Position numbers and translations under genes: made by a program | The notes under the pieces: model-generated | Told to the model about the DNA's origin: nothing | The model's database searches: none | What the model saw: only the letters and a program-made list of their open reading frames with translations | DNA from: Methylobacterium radiodurans | GTDB taxonomy: Bacteria > Pseudomonadota > Alphaproteobacteria > Rhizobiales > Beijerinckiaceae | NCBI RefSeq assembly: GCF_003173735.1 | Contig: NZ_CP029551.1 | Location: 3,682,001-3,746,000 of the forward strand | Direction: 5' to 3' | Length of the DNA stretch: 64,000 bases | Shown here: positions 25,700-34,077 of the stretch, piece by piece | Layout of the letters: each line of letters starts with the position of its first letter | How positions within the stretch are numbered: position 1 is the stretch's first letter

Positions 25700-27066
25700 G
25701 CGCCGCGCACTCTCCCTCCCCCGCGCAGGGGGGAGGGAGGGCGCCCGCCTCTGCCCCCCGCCCCCTCCTCGCCCGCCTGATCGACGTCCGGCCCGGCGAG
25801 GGCCGGGTGCTGGCCTGGGCCTGGGCCTACATCTTCGCGATCCTGGCGGCCTACTACGTGCTGCGGCCGATCCGCGACCAGATGGGAGTGGCCGGCGGGA
25901 TCGAGAACCTGCCCTGGCTGTTCACCGCGACGCTGGTGGGCATGCTGGCGCTCAACCTGCCCTTCGCGTGGCTGGTCAAGCGCCTGCCCCGCGCCCGCTT
26001 CGTGCCGCTGACCTACCGGTTCTTCGCCAGCCACATCCTGCTCTTCGCGCTCGCCCTCTACGGGGCGCCGCCCGAATGGGACGTCTGGATCGGGCGGGTG
26101 TTCTTCGTCTGGCTGTCGATCTTCAACCTGTTCGTGGTCTCGATCTTCTGGGCCACCATCGTCGACGTGTTCTCCACCGAACAGGGCAAGCGCCTGTTCG
26201 GCTTCATCGCGGCGGGCGCCACGCTCGGGGCCATCGCGGGTTCGAGCCTGACCGCGGGGCTCGCCCGCTCGGTGCCGACCTGGGGGCTAATGCTCGGGGC
26301 CGTGGTGCTGCTGGAGGCCGCCGTGTTCAGCATGCGCGGGCTCGCCCGCCACGCCGAGGGCCTGCACCGGGTGCCGGCCGAGGCGGAGGCGCGTGCCGCG
26401 CCGATCGGCGGCAGCGTGTTCGCGGGCATCACCCGCACGCTCGCCTCGCCCTACCTCTTTAACATCGGCCTGTTCCTGCTCCTGTTCGCGGTGACCTCGA
26501 CCTTCCTGTATTTCGAGCAGGCGGGCATCGCCAAGCGCAGCTTCCCCGACCGCGCGTCGCAGACGGCCTTCTTCGCGAGCGTCGACCTCGCGGTGAACGT
26601 GCTGACGCTCGGCGTGCAGCTCTTCCTCACGGGGCGCATCACCCGGGCGATCGGCGTCGGGCCGACGCTGGCGATCCTGCCGGCGCTGAGCGTGCTGGGC
26701 TTCGCGGCGCTCGCGGTCTCGCCCACCATCGCGGCGATCGTGGCGTTCCAGGTGCTGCGACGCGCCGGCAACTTCGCGATCAGCCGGCCGGTGCGCGAGG
26801 TGCTGTTCACGGTGGTGCCGCGCGAGGACCGCTACAAGGCCAAGAGCTTCATCGACACGGTGGTCTACCGCCTGGGCGACCAGGTGGGGGCATGGTCCTT
26901 CGCGGGCATCGGCGCGCTGGGCCTCGGGGCGACCGCGGCGGCGATCGTGGCCGTCCCGCTCTCGGCCGCGTGGCTCGCCAACAGCCTCTGGCTCGGGCGG
27001 GAGCAGGTCCGGCGGGCGCGGGAGGCTGAGGGCGCGACGCCGGACGGGCACGGGGCGGGGATCTGA
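25696..27066 (+). CDS. TLC/NTP-carrier-like or MFS-type membrane transporter
   Basis: A 456-residue membrane protein with about twelve helices that resembles the bacterial TLC (ATP/ADP carrier-like) group. The typical first motif is AAYYVLRPIRDQMGVAGGIE near residue 51, and VREVLFTVVPREDRYKAKSF comes late in the protein. GTG 25696 overlaps the upstream stop by four bases. The first ~35 residues are encoded by a GC-rich hairpin (CCCTCCCCCGCGCAGGGGGGAGGG region, 25716-25739) and look non-conserved. Free-living bacteria carrying this family do not obviously import ATP, so the substrate is open. Confidence 0.78.
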   Translation: MSAAHSPSPAQGGGRAPASAPRPLLARLIDVRPGEGRVLAWAWAYIFAILAAYYVLRPIRDQMGVAGGIENLPWLFTATLVGMLALNLPFAWLVKRLPRARFVPLTYRFFASHILLFALALYGAPPEWDVWIGRVFFVWLSIFNLFVVSIFWATIVDVFSTEQGKRLFGFIAAGATLGAIAGSSLTAGLARSVPTWGLMLGAVVLLEAAVFSMRGLARHAEGLHRVPAEAEARAAPIGGSVFAGITRTLASPYLFNIGLFLLLFAVTSTFLYFEQAGIAKRSFPDRASQTAFFASVDLAVNVLTLGVQLFLTGRITRAIGVGPTLAILPALSVLGFAALAVSPTIAAIVAFQVLRRAGNFAISRPVREVLFTVVPREDRYKAKSFIDTVVYRLGDQVGAWSFAGIGALGLGATAAAIVAVPLSAAWLANSLWLGREQVRRAREAEGATPDGHGAGI

Positions 27067-27335
27067 GGGAGCGACCCCGGCGGATGAACCACACCGCCCT
27101 TTTCCCGGACGCCCGGAGCGTCAGCGGAGGGGGATCCGGGATCCAGCTTATCAAGGCGCGTAGCGTCCGTGTGCTGCGCCGGGATGAAGATCGCGCCGCC
27201 TCGCGGCACTTGGCCCGCTGGATCCCGGATCACCTTCCACTTCGTTCCAGGCGTCCGGGAAAAGGGTTGGCGCTTCATCCACACGGGCGGACAGGTGCTG
27301 CGGCACCGGGACAATCGGTATCCGCAACCCGCGCC
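27067..27335. other. Non-coding gap of 269 bp between convergent genes
   Basis: No supported gene. It is a mosaic GC-rich stretch with GATCC-rich segments (ggatccgggatcc near 27129-27141 and again near 27219). A 62-codon frame at 27169 lacks a ribosome site and family resemblance. Confidence 0.5.
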
Positions 27336-28484
27336 TCAGGCGCCGCCCACCGGATAGCTGCGCCCCTTCCAGGTCGCGGCGCCGGCGCGCTCGCGGCGCA
27401 GCAGCACGTTCCACTGGATGGCGAGCGCGGTGAGCACGATCACCGGGTGCAGCGGGATCGTCGCCGCCGGCTCGCCGGTGCCCAGCGTCACCGCCGCCCG
27501 GGTGCCGAGCGAGAGGGCGAGCGCCGCGAGCGCGTACCCGAAGGCCGCGGGCGGCAGGGCGCCGAGGAGCCCGGCCGCGACGAGCCCCCAGGGCAGGACG
27601 TGGCCGAGGAGCAGCAGCACCGTCCAGACCGGCAGGGCGCGGGGCGTCGCCATGCCCTCGTGGGCGTTCTTCGAGAAGCCGGCCCAGGCCTCGCGGAACC
27701 CGCCGTACATCCGGCACAGCGCGAGGTCGCGGCCCGCCGCGAGGTCGGTGCGCAGGCCGTGGCGGCGGAACAGACGGGGCAGCCGCACCCCGTCGTGCAG
27801 GGAGGCCCGGATGGCGCCGTGGCCGCCGGTCTCCTCGTAGGCCGCGCGCGTCGTCAGGATCATCTGCCCGCAGGCCGCCCCGAGGCTCGGGTGGAGCGAG
27901 CGGCGCATGGCGAGGACCGGCAGGTAGCCGACCAGCAGCAGGTTGATCATCGGCACGGTCAGGCGCTCGCCGGTCGTGTCCATGCGCTGGCGCGGCACGG
28001 CGCTGACGAGGCCCGCCCCGCCCCGCCGAGCCTGGGCGGCGAGGCGCGCGGCGGCCTCGGGCGCGAGCTGCACGTCGGCGTCGATGAATAGCAGGTGCTC
28101 GCCCCGCGCCCGGGTGGCGAGGTAGGCGCAGGCGTTGTTCTTGCCGGTCCAGCCCTCGGGAAGCGGCGGCACGGATTCGAGGCGCAGGCGCGGGTCGCGC
28201 TCCGCCGTCGCCCGCACGAGCGCGGCGGTGCCGTCGGTCGAGTGGTCGTCGCCGACCACCACCTCGACGTGCGTGCCGGTGCTGGCGAGCGCGGCCGCGA
28301 GCGTCGGGCCGATCCGCTCGGCCTCGTTGCGGGCCGGGATCAGGATCGAGACGAGGCCCGAGCCGCCCGGTTCGGGCTCCGGCGTGCGCAGCAGCGCGAG
28401 GTTGAGGGCGGCGAAGAGCGCGGGCTGGAGCGCCACGATCAGGCAGGCGAGCGCCAGCCCGGTGAGAAGGGCGTCGGCGGTCAT
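27336..28484 (-). CDS. Family 2 glycosyltransferase, probable carotenoid (CrtQ-type) glycosyltransferase
   Basis: A 382-residue membrane-bound GT2. There is an N-terminal membrane segment (residues 3-30), then the catalytic domain with VSILIPARNEAERIGPTL, GDDHSTDGT and the DxD motif HLLFIDADVQL. The acceptor-site region reads ASLHDGVRLPRLFRRHGLRT (a DDG-like DG), then C-terminal membrane helices from about 285. Family resemblance is to the CrtQ glycosyltransferases of C30 carotenoid pathways. It follows the acyltransferase gene by 38 bp, matching the glycosylation-then-acylation steps known for such pigments. Position and family both support the call; the sugar is unknown. Confidence 0.8.
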   Translation of the reverse strand: MTADALLTGLALACLIVALQPALFAALNLALLRTPEPEPGGSGLVSILIPARNEAERIGPTLAAALASTGTHVEVVVGDDHSTDGTAALVRATAERDPRLRLESVPPLPEGWTGKNNACAYLATRARGEHLLFIDADVQLAPEAAARLAAQARRGGAGLVSAVPRQRMDTTGERLTVPMINLLLVGYLPVLAMRRSLHPSLGAACGQMILTTRAAYEETGGHGAIRASLHDGVRLPRLFRRHGLRTDLAAGRDLALCRMYGGFREAWAGFSKNAHEGMATPRALPVWTVLLLLGHVLPWGLVAAGLLGALPPAAFGYALAALALSLGTRAAVTLGTGEPAATIPLHPVIVLTALAIQWNVLLRRERAGAATWKGRSYPVGGA

Positions 28485-28492
28485 GAGGTCCT

Positions 28493-28530
28493 GATCATGG
28501 GTTCTGGATCACGGGTTCTGGATCATGGGG
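28493..28530 (-). repeat. 14-bp tandem repeat between glycosyltransferase and acyltransferase genes
   Basis: gatcatgggttctg (28493-28506) and gatcacgggttctg (28507-28520) are followed by gatcatgggg (28521-28530). The third copy contains the acyltransferase stop codon. Confidence 0.8.
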
Positions 28531-29443
28531 CGGGCTCCCGGGGACCGTCCTCGGCCGCGCGCCCGTGCGCGGGGTCGAAGCGGCGGCCGGCGACGAGCGC
28601 CCGGAGCCGCCGCCAGAGGTCGTAGATCCCGCCGATCCCCTTACGGCCGGCGACAAGCTCGCGGAAGCGCTCCGGCTCGCGGGCGATCACGTCGGCGCTG
28701 AGCCGGTCGAGGGTCTCGGTCAGGTTCCGCTCCAGCCGGGCGAGGCGCTCGGCGCGGGGCAGGGCGACGAGGTCGCGGGCTAAGATCGGCGCGCCGAAGG
28801 CCGCAAAGGCCTCCGCGCCGCGCTCCTCCCAGAAGGCGTATTCGAGAGCCAGCGGCAGCACGAGGGCGTCGGGGGCGATCTCGGGCAGGCGGGCGACGCC
28901 GGGGCGCAACGCCAGCGGCCGGGCGCGCACGTCGCTGAAGCGCCCCTGCGCGGTGATCCAGAGCATCCGGTGCGGTGCCGCGAGGATGGCGCGGGCGTGG
29001 GCCAGGAACGCGGCGGCCCCGCGCGGGCTGTCGAGATCGACCCCGAAGGCGCCCATCCGCTCGAAGATGCGGTACTTGCCGAGCACAGCGGCGTCGAAGG
29101 GGGCGCGGCCCTCGCGGCCGGGGAAGAGTTTGCCGGCCAGCACGATCAGCACGGCGGCGTCCCACCAGGCCGGGTGGTTGCAGTAGACGACGATGGGCCC
29201 CGCGTGGTCGAGCCCCTGCGGCAATCCCCAGCGGGCGAGGCGCAGGGCGTTGAGGTGGCGCCCCACGAAGCGCTCGAAATAGCCCAGCATGAACCGCCAG
29301 AGCCGGGGCGAGACGGGGTGCAGGTCGGCAACGAGGCGTCGTCCGGATCTCGCTTCCGCCACGCGCCGCGCCTCCGCCGGGGCGGCGCGCGCGCCGCCCT
29401 CGGGTTCAATCCGGGGCAGGGCAGGGGGTTCGGACAGCGTCAT
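28523..29443 (-). CDS. PlsC-like acyltransferase, probable carotenoid acyltransferase
   Basis: A 306-residue acyltransferase of the lysophospholipid acyltransferase superfamily. The HX4D catalytic motif is in VVYCNHPAWWDAAVL, and a glycerolipid-site-like segment follows in LWITAQGRFSDVR. There is no strong signal peptide; hydrophobic stretches suggest peripheral membrane association. It lies between the carotenoid desaturase-like gene and the CrtQ-like glycosyltransferase, on the same strand. The natural inference is acylation of a glycosylated carotenoid, as in staphyloxanthin-type pathways. A phospholipid role is the alternative. Confidence 0.75.
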   Translation of the reverse strand: MTLSEPPALPRIEPEGGARAAPAEARRVAEARSGRRLVADLHPVSPRLWRFMLGYFERFVGRHLNALRLARWGLPQGLDHAGPIVVYCNHPAWWDAAVLIVLAGKLFPGREGRAPFDAAVLGKYRIFERMGAFGVDLDSPRGAAAFLAHARAILAAPHRMLWITAQGRFSDVRARPLALRPGVARLPEIAPDALVLPLALEYAFWEERGAEAFAAFGAPILARDLVALPRAERLARLERNLTETLDRLSADVIAREPERFRELVAGRKGIGGIYDLWRRLRALVAGRRFDPAHGRAAEDGPREPAP

Positions 29444-29495
29444 GCGGCTCCTGCCCGCCCGACGTTCCAGGGGACCGGCCGCGGCGGGTGCGCAT

Positions 29496-29757
29496 CCCCT
29501 CTCCCCGCGCGCGGGGAGAGGGCCACGTCTCCCCCTGGTCGGGGAGCGTGGCGAGGCGGCAGCCGATGGTGAGGGGGCGGTGCCGGAAGAACTCCCTCCG
29601 TCGATGCCACCTCATCGCCGCTGCGGCTTCGCCTCCGCTTCCTGTCTGCACGACAAGGTGCAGACAGGCCTCTCCCCGATCGATCCCGGGCCTGCCCGGG
29701 ATCGACACCGGGGGGCCGAAGTCGGGTAGACCCGACTGCGGGCGGGGAGAGGGGGGC
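29496..29757. repeat. Composite-hairpin intergenic repeat, family 2; fills a 349-bp gap
   Basis: The stretch 29444-29792 holds no gene. It carries a CCCTCTCCCCGC/GCGGGGAGAGGG hairpin (from 29497), a segment with gccgctgcggcttcgcctcc, a TGTCTGCAC/GTGCAGACA hairpin, GATCCCGGGC/GCCCGGGATC, and a closing ggcggggagaggg. The order matches the copy at 46940-47138. It interrupts the carotenoid operon between the second desaturase and the acyltransferase. Confidence 0.8.
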
Positions 29758-29792
29758 GCCGCTCCATCCGGTCCGAATGCCCGGCAGCGGCC

Positions 29793-31355
29793 TCATGCCG
29801 ACTGGCGCAGGCCGCCCCGGGCGTCCTGATCGTGCGCGTCGGCGGCGATCCAGCCGGACATCATCACCATCGGCATCCCCGGCCCCGGATGGGCGGCGCC
29901 GCCCGCGAGGTAGAGGTTGCGCACCTGCCGCGAGCGGTTGCCCGGCTTGAAGGCGCCCATCACCTTGCCGTGCGAGGCCAGCCCGTAGATCGCGCCGTTC
30001 AGCACCTTGTAGCGGTCGTGGATGTCCTGCGGCGTCAGGTGCCGCTCGACCACGATGCGGTCCTCGATGTCGTGGAGGCCGGCGGTGCGCTTGAGCTTGT
30101 CGAGGATGACCTGCCGGTAGGCCGGGAACATCTTCGACCAGTCGTGGTGGGGCCGCAGATAGGGCGTGTGCACCAGGACGTAGAGCGCCTCGCCGCCGTC
30201 CGGCGCCACGGAGGGGTCGGTGGAGGAGGGGGCGGCGAGATAGGCGGTCGGGTCCGGCGCGGGCTCCCCCTTCCGGTAGATCCAGTCGAACTCTTCTTCC
30301 GGATCGCGCGAGAACACGAAGTCGTGGTGGTTCAGGTGCTCGTAGCGCTTGTTGAGCCCCAGATAGAGCACCACGCCCGAGCAGGCGGGCTCGGGGTTCT
30401 TCTTCTCGTAAGCCCGGCCCGCCTCGCCGCCGACCAGTTCTTTGTAGGTCCGCACCGAATCCATGTTGGAGATCACGGCGTCGAAGGCGGTGGTGCCTGC
30501 CTGCGTCCGCACGCCCCGCACCGCGCCGTTCTGGATGTCGAGGCCCGTCACCTCGGAGCCGGGCTTGAGGGTCGCGCCGAGCTCGCCCGCGAGCTTGGCC
30601 AGCGCCTCGGCCACCGCGCGGGTGCCGCCCATCGGGTACCAGACCCCGTCCGCCGTCTGCATGTGGGCGATGGCGCAGAGCACCGCGGGCGCGCCGTAGG
30701 GCGAGGAGCCGACATACTGCACGAAGTGGTCGAGCATCTGGGCGAGGCGGGCATCCTTCACCTTGCCGCGGATGGTGCTGGCGACCGAGGCGTGCATGCG
30801 CAACGACAGCACGTCGCGCAGGGTGCCGGGGTTCATGTTCGCCCGGATGTTGATCGTGTCGAACAGGTCCTCGACCGGCTTCCAGAAGAAGAACCGCTCC
30901 GAGACCCCGTGCAGGTGCTCGGAGATGGAGATGAACTTCTTGTAGCCGTCCCCGGCGCCGGCGCCCGGCACGAAGCGGTCCATCTCCGCCGCCATGGCGG
31001 CGACGTCCTGCATCAGGTCGATCTGCGTGCCGTCGTCGAAGAAGCAGCGCCATTGCGGGTCGAGGCGGCGCAGGTCCAGGTAGTCGTTGATGTCGCGGCC
31101 CGCCTCCGAGAAGATCCGCTCCAGCACCCGGGGCACCGTGAGGATGGTCGGCCCCATGTCGAAGCGGAAGCCGCCCTCGTGCAGCACCGCGGCCTTGCCG
31201 CCGAGCCAGTCGTTCTTGTCGTAGAGGGTGACCCGGTGCCCGCGCGCCGCCGAGACGCAGGCGGCGGCGAGCCCGCCCAGGCCGCTGCCGATGACGGCTA
31301 CGGAGGAACCGCCCGAGGAACCGTCGGAGGGACGGGCAGGGAAACCGGAACTCAT
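29793..31355 (-). CDS. Phytoene/diapophytoene desaturase-family oxidoreductase (second copy)
   Basis: A 520-residue FAD-dependent carotene desaturase or oxidase of the CrtI/CrtN/CrtP/CrtD family. The N-terminal FAD motif is VAVIGSGLGGLAAACVSAA near residues 19-37, followed by WLGGKAAVLHEGGFRFDMGP, the family substrate-site landmark. The C-terminal signature is LYLAGGAAHPGPGMPMV. The first ~17 residues are a Ser/Gly-rich extension. Whether it desaturates, or oxidises a terminal methyl (CrtP-like), cannot be told from motifs. It is downstream of the ABC exporter genes, on the same strand as the other CrtI-like gene. Confidence 0.87.
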   Translation of the reverse strand: MSSGFPARPSDGSSGGSSVAVIGSGLGGLAAACVSAARGHRVTLYDKNDWLGGKAAVLHEGGFRFDMGPTILTVPRVLERIFSEAGRDINDYLDLRRLDPQWRCFFDDGTQIDLMQDVAAMAAEMDRFVPGAGAGDGYKKFISISEHLHGVSERFFFWKPVEDLFDTINIRANMNPGTLRDVLSLRMHASVASTIRGKVKDARLAQMLDHFVQYVGSSPYGAPAVLCAIAHMQTADGVWYPMGGTRAVAEALAKLAGELGATLKPGSEVTGLDIQNGAVRGVRTQAGTTAFDAVISNMDSVRTYKELVGGEAGRAYEKKNPEPACSGVVLYLGLNKRYEHLNHHDFVFSRDPEEEFDWIYRKGEPAPDPTAYLAAPSSTDPSVAPDGGEALYVLVHTPYLRPHHDWSKMFPAYRQVILDKLKRTAGLHDIEDRIVVERHLTPQDIHDRYKVLNGAIYGLASHGKVMGAFKPGNRSRQVRNLYLAGGAAHPGPGMPMVMMSGWIAADAHDQDARGGLRQSA

Positions 31356-31468
31356 CTGCTACGCTCCTGGGGAACGCCCGGGCGGGACAGCGCCGGGGCT
31401 CAAGCTGACGGGGGGCGGGAGCGGCGTCAACGCGCCGCCGCGCCGCGCGGGTGAGAGGGGCTGGCGGC

Positions 31469-32665
31469 TCATGCGGCCCGCCGGGACACGAGGGCGAGCG
31501 CCGCGCCGAGGCCAGCGAGCGCCAGGGCGGCGAGCACGCCCCAGGCGAGAAGCGCGGCGCGCGCGCCCTCGCCGAGCGCGCCCTGGAAGGCTTCGATCGC
31601 CCAGGCGTTCGGGGTGAACCAGCCGGCCTGCTGCAGCCAGGGCGGCATCAGGAAGCGCGGCACCATGCTGCCGCCGACCGCCGAGAGCAGCAGCACGCCG
31701 AAGGTGGCGAAGAGATGCGCCTGCTGGCGCGTGGCGGCCGCCGCGCAGGCGGCGAGCGCCAGCCCCGCCGCCGTGGCGGCGACGAGCCCGCAGGTGGCGA
31801 GGAAAGCCGGCCAGTGCGGACCGATCGTGACGCCGTGGAGAAGGGCCGCCGCGCCGAAGATCAGCCCGGCCTGGACCACGCCCTGGAGCGTCAGGAACAG
31901 GAACTTGCCCAGCACGATCACCCGCAGCCCGCCGGGCCCGGCGCTGAGCCGGTCGGCGAGGCCCGACTCGCGCTCCTCGACCAGCGAGAGCGCCCCCTGC
32001 ATGGCGGCGAACAACAGGAACACCGCGGCGATCGCCCCCGCGTAGTAGCTCACCCGGGCGTTGCCGGCGGCCGCCGCGGTGCTCAGGCGCTCGACCAGCG
32101 CCGAGAAGCTGAAGGGCTCCTTCTTCGCGCGCTGCTCCGCGAAAGCCTCGTTCAGGAAGGCGCGCTCGTCCGGCCCGATCTTGCCGGTGCGCTCCACGTC
32201 CGCGACGATGCGGGAGAGCACCACGTCCGGCAGGGCCTCGTTCAGCACCCGCTGGAGCTGGCCCAGCGCGATCGGGGCGGCGAGCGCCTTGGCGGGGTTC
32301 TCGACGAGCACGACCGGGTGGGCGGCGGCGGCGCCCGAGGGCGCCGCCGCGAGATCGCCGCGCAGCACCAGCGCGACGTCGACCTCGCCCGCGCGCACCG
32401 CCTGCGTGGCGGCGGCGAGGTCTGCGGGCAGCCGGGTGACGCGCAAGCTGGTGTCGGCCTCAAGCGCCGCGGCGAGGCGGATCGTGGCCGGCGTCCCCGC
32501 GAGGTCGGAGAGGCCCAGATGGATGCGGATGCGGTCGCCGACCGCGCCGGAAAAGATCGCCGCGAAGATCGCGAAGATCACGGTCGGCAGCACGAAGGCC
32601 ATCACCAGGGCAGCGCGGTCGCGCAGCAGGGTCAGGGTCATCACCCGGAAGGCCGCGCCGATCAT
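31469..32665 (-). CDS. ABC-2 type exporter permease
   Basis: A 398-residue membrane component. An N-terminal helix ([20 protein letters not shown]) is followed by a large extracytoplasmic domain (about residues 45-220), then five C-terminal helices with [27 protein letters not shown], a characteristic ABC-2 segment. The start overlaps the ATPase stop by four bases, so the two subunits are coupled. It sits between the two carotenoid desaturase-like genes. Export or flipping of a lipid-like product is plausible, but the substrate is unknown. Confidence 0.88.
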   Translation of the reverse strand: MIGAAFRVMTLTLLRDRAALVMAFVLPTVIFAIFAAIFSGAVGDRIRIHLGLSDLAGTPATIRLAAALEADTSLRVTRLPADLAAATQAVRAGEVDVALVLRGDLAAAPSGAAAAHPVVLVENPAKALAAPIALGQLQRVLNEALPDVVLSRIVADVERTGKIGPDERAFLNEAFAEQRAKKEPFSFSALVERLSTAAAAGNARVSYYAGAIAAVFLLFAAMQGALSLVEERESGLADRLSAGPGGLRVIVLGKFLFLTLQGVVQAGLIFGAAALLHGVTIGPHWPAFLATCGLVAATAAGLALAACAAAATRQQAHLFATFGVLLLSAVGGSMVPRFLMPPWLQQAGWFTPNAWAIEAFQGALGEGARAALLAWGVLAALALAGLGAALALVSRRAA

Positions 32666-33648
32666 CGGGCCGGCTCCAGGGCGGGCGCGCGGACCGGCGC
32701 GGCGGGGGCGGGGGTCTCCAGGGCGTCGCGGTAGAGGGCCTCGAGGCCGGGCGCGCGCACCCGCACCTCGCGCACCGGCACGCCCTCTTCGCGCAGGCGC
32801 CCGAGCAGAGCGGCCCCGTCGAGGCGCCGGCCCGTCCCCGCTCCGCCGTGAGCGCCGGTCTCGCGCCAGGCGAGATCGGCGTCGGGCGCGAAGCCGGCCC
32901 GGCGAAGGGCCCGCTCGGCGGCCTGGTCGGGGATGTCCGAGAGCAGGAGCTCGCGCTCGGGCGGGCCGGCGGCGAGACCCGCCAGCAGGGCGGCCAGCGG
33001 TCCCTCGCGCACGATGCGGCCGCCGCGCAGGAAGGCGACCCGGTCGGCCAAGCGCTCGGCCTCGGTGAAATCGTGGGTGGCGACGAGGATCGCGGTGCCC
33101 GCCCGGCGCAGGCGCCGCAGCATCGCGTGGATCGCCGCGCGGGCGGCCCGGTCGACCCCCTGCGTCGGCTCGTCGAGCAGGACGAGGGCGGGCCGAGCGA
33201 TCAGGCCGGCCGCGATGTTGACCCGGCGCTGATAGCCGCCGGAGAGCTGCCCGACGAGACTCCGGGCCACCGTCTCGATGTCGGCGAGCGCCAGCATGGC
33301 GGCGACGGCCGGCGCGCGCTCGCGGCGGGGCACGCCCGCAAGGCTCGCGAAGACGCCGAGATTCTCGGCCACGCTCAGGCGCGGCCAGAGCGCGATCTCC
33401 TGGGGCACCCAGCCGACGGCGCGGCGCGCACCCGCATCCGTGCGCGGGTCGCGGCCCGCCACCCGCACGGTGCCGGCACCGGGGGCGAGGCGGCCGGCGA
33501 CGAGCCGCATCAGCGTGGTCTTGCCGGCCCCGTTCGGCCCGAGCAGCGCCAAGATCTCGCCCTGGCCCAGCGCGAGGTCGAGCCCGGTGAGGACCGGCCG
33601 TCCGCGATAGGCGAGGGCCAGGCCGGTGCAGGCGAGGAGCGGCGCCAC
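32662..33648 (-). CDS. ABC exporter ATP-binding protein
   Basis: A 328-residue ATPase. Walker A is GPNGAGKTT (near 37-45), the Q-loop follows at [11 protein letters not shown], and the signature is [12 protein letters not shown]. Walker B is [12 protein letters not shown], with the H-loop in [15 protein letters not shown]-terminal extension of about 90 residues goes beyond the core. It pairs with the overlapping permease gene. It starts 4 bp after the DUF2141 gene stop, making a continuous transcript from the CrtI-like gene. Confidence 0.92.
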   Translation of the reverse strand: MAPLLACTGLALAYRGRPVLTGLDLALGQGEILALLGPNGAGKTTLMRLVAGRLAPGAGTVRVAGRDPRTDAGARRAVGWVPQEIALWPRLSVAENLGVFASLAGVPRRERAPAVAAMLALADIETVARSLVGQLSGGYQRRVNIAAGLIARPALVLLDEPTQGVDRAARAAIHAMLRRLRRAGTAILVATHDFTEAERLADRVAFLRGGRIVREGPLAALLAGLAAGPPERELLLSDIPDQAAERALRRAGFAPDADLAWRETGAHGGAGTGRRLDGAALLGRLREEGVPVREVRVRAPGLEALYRDALETPAPAAPVRAPALEPAR

Positions 33649-33652
33649 CGGC

Positions 33653-34072
33653 TCAGTGCCGGGGCAGGGCGCGGACGAGCCGCACCCGGATCGCCGCGCC
33701 GGGCTCGCGGAGCGCGAAGGCGGCCTCCTCGAAGCTCGGCCGTGCCCGCCGGCCCGTGCCGCCCGACAGCCCGTAGGGCTCGGTCGGCAGGCCGAGGCCG
33801 GTGCGGCCGAGCCGGCCGTCGCCGTCGCGGTCCTGGTAGGCGGCGACCGCGTAGGTGCCGGGGGGGACGCTCGCGAACACGAAGGTCCGGGCCTCCGCCG
33901 TGCCCGGCGCCTCCTGCCCGAGGGTGCAGGCGGCCTCCGACAGACCGCCCTGGCAGAGCGTGACGTAGACCGCGCCGCCGCCGGGTTCGATGCCCTCCAC
34001 GGTGACCTGCACGCCGGCCGCCTGGGCGGGGAGGGGGAGGAAGAGAGCGAGGGCGAGGAGGGCGCCGCGCAT
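33653..34072 (-). CDS. Exported DUF2141-family protein
   Basis: A 139-residue secreted protein: signal peptide MRGALLALALFLPLPAQA, then a beta-rich domain. Family landmarks are AVYVTLCQGG, FVFASVPPGTYAVAAYQDRDGDGRLGR, and PTEPYGLSGG near the C-terminus. The DxDxDG loop (DRDGDGRLG) resembles a calcium-binding loop. Two Cys (LCQ and ACTLG) may pair. The start lies five bases past the desaturase stop, with GAGGG just before ATG. The function of the family is not known; its placement inside the pigment operon suggests a linked envelope role. Confidence 0.8.
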   Translation of the reverse strand: MRGALLALALFLPLPAQAAGVQVTVEGIEPGGGAVYVTLCQGGLSEAACTLGQEAPGTAEARTFVFASVPPGTYAVAAYQDRDGDGRLGRTGLGLPTEPYGLSGGTGRRARPSFEEAAFALREPGAAIRVRLVRALPRH

Positions 34073-34077
34073 CTCCC

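Noticed and set aside
27169..27357. 62-codon frame in the gap before the glycosyltransferase
   Set aside because: No ribosome site, no resemblance, overlaps the end of the next gene.
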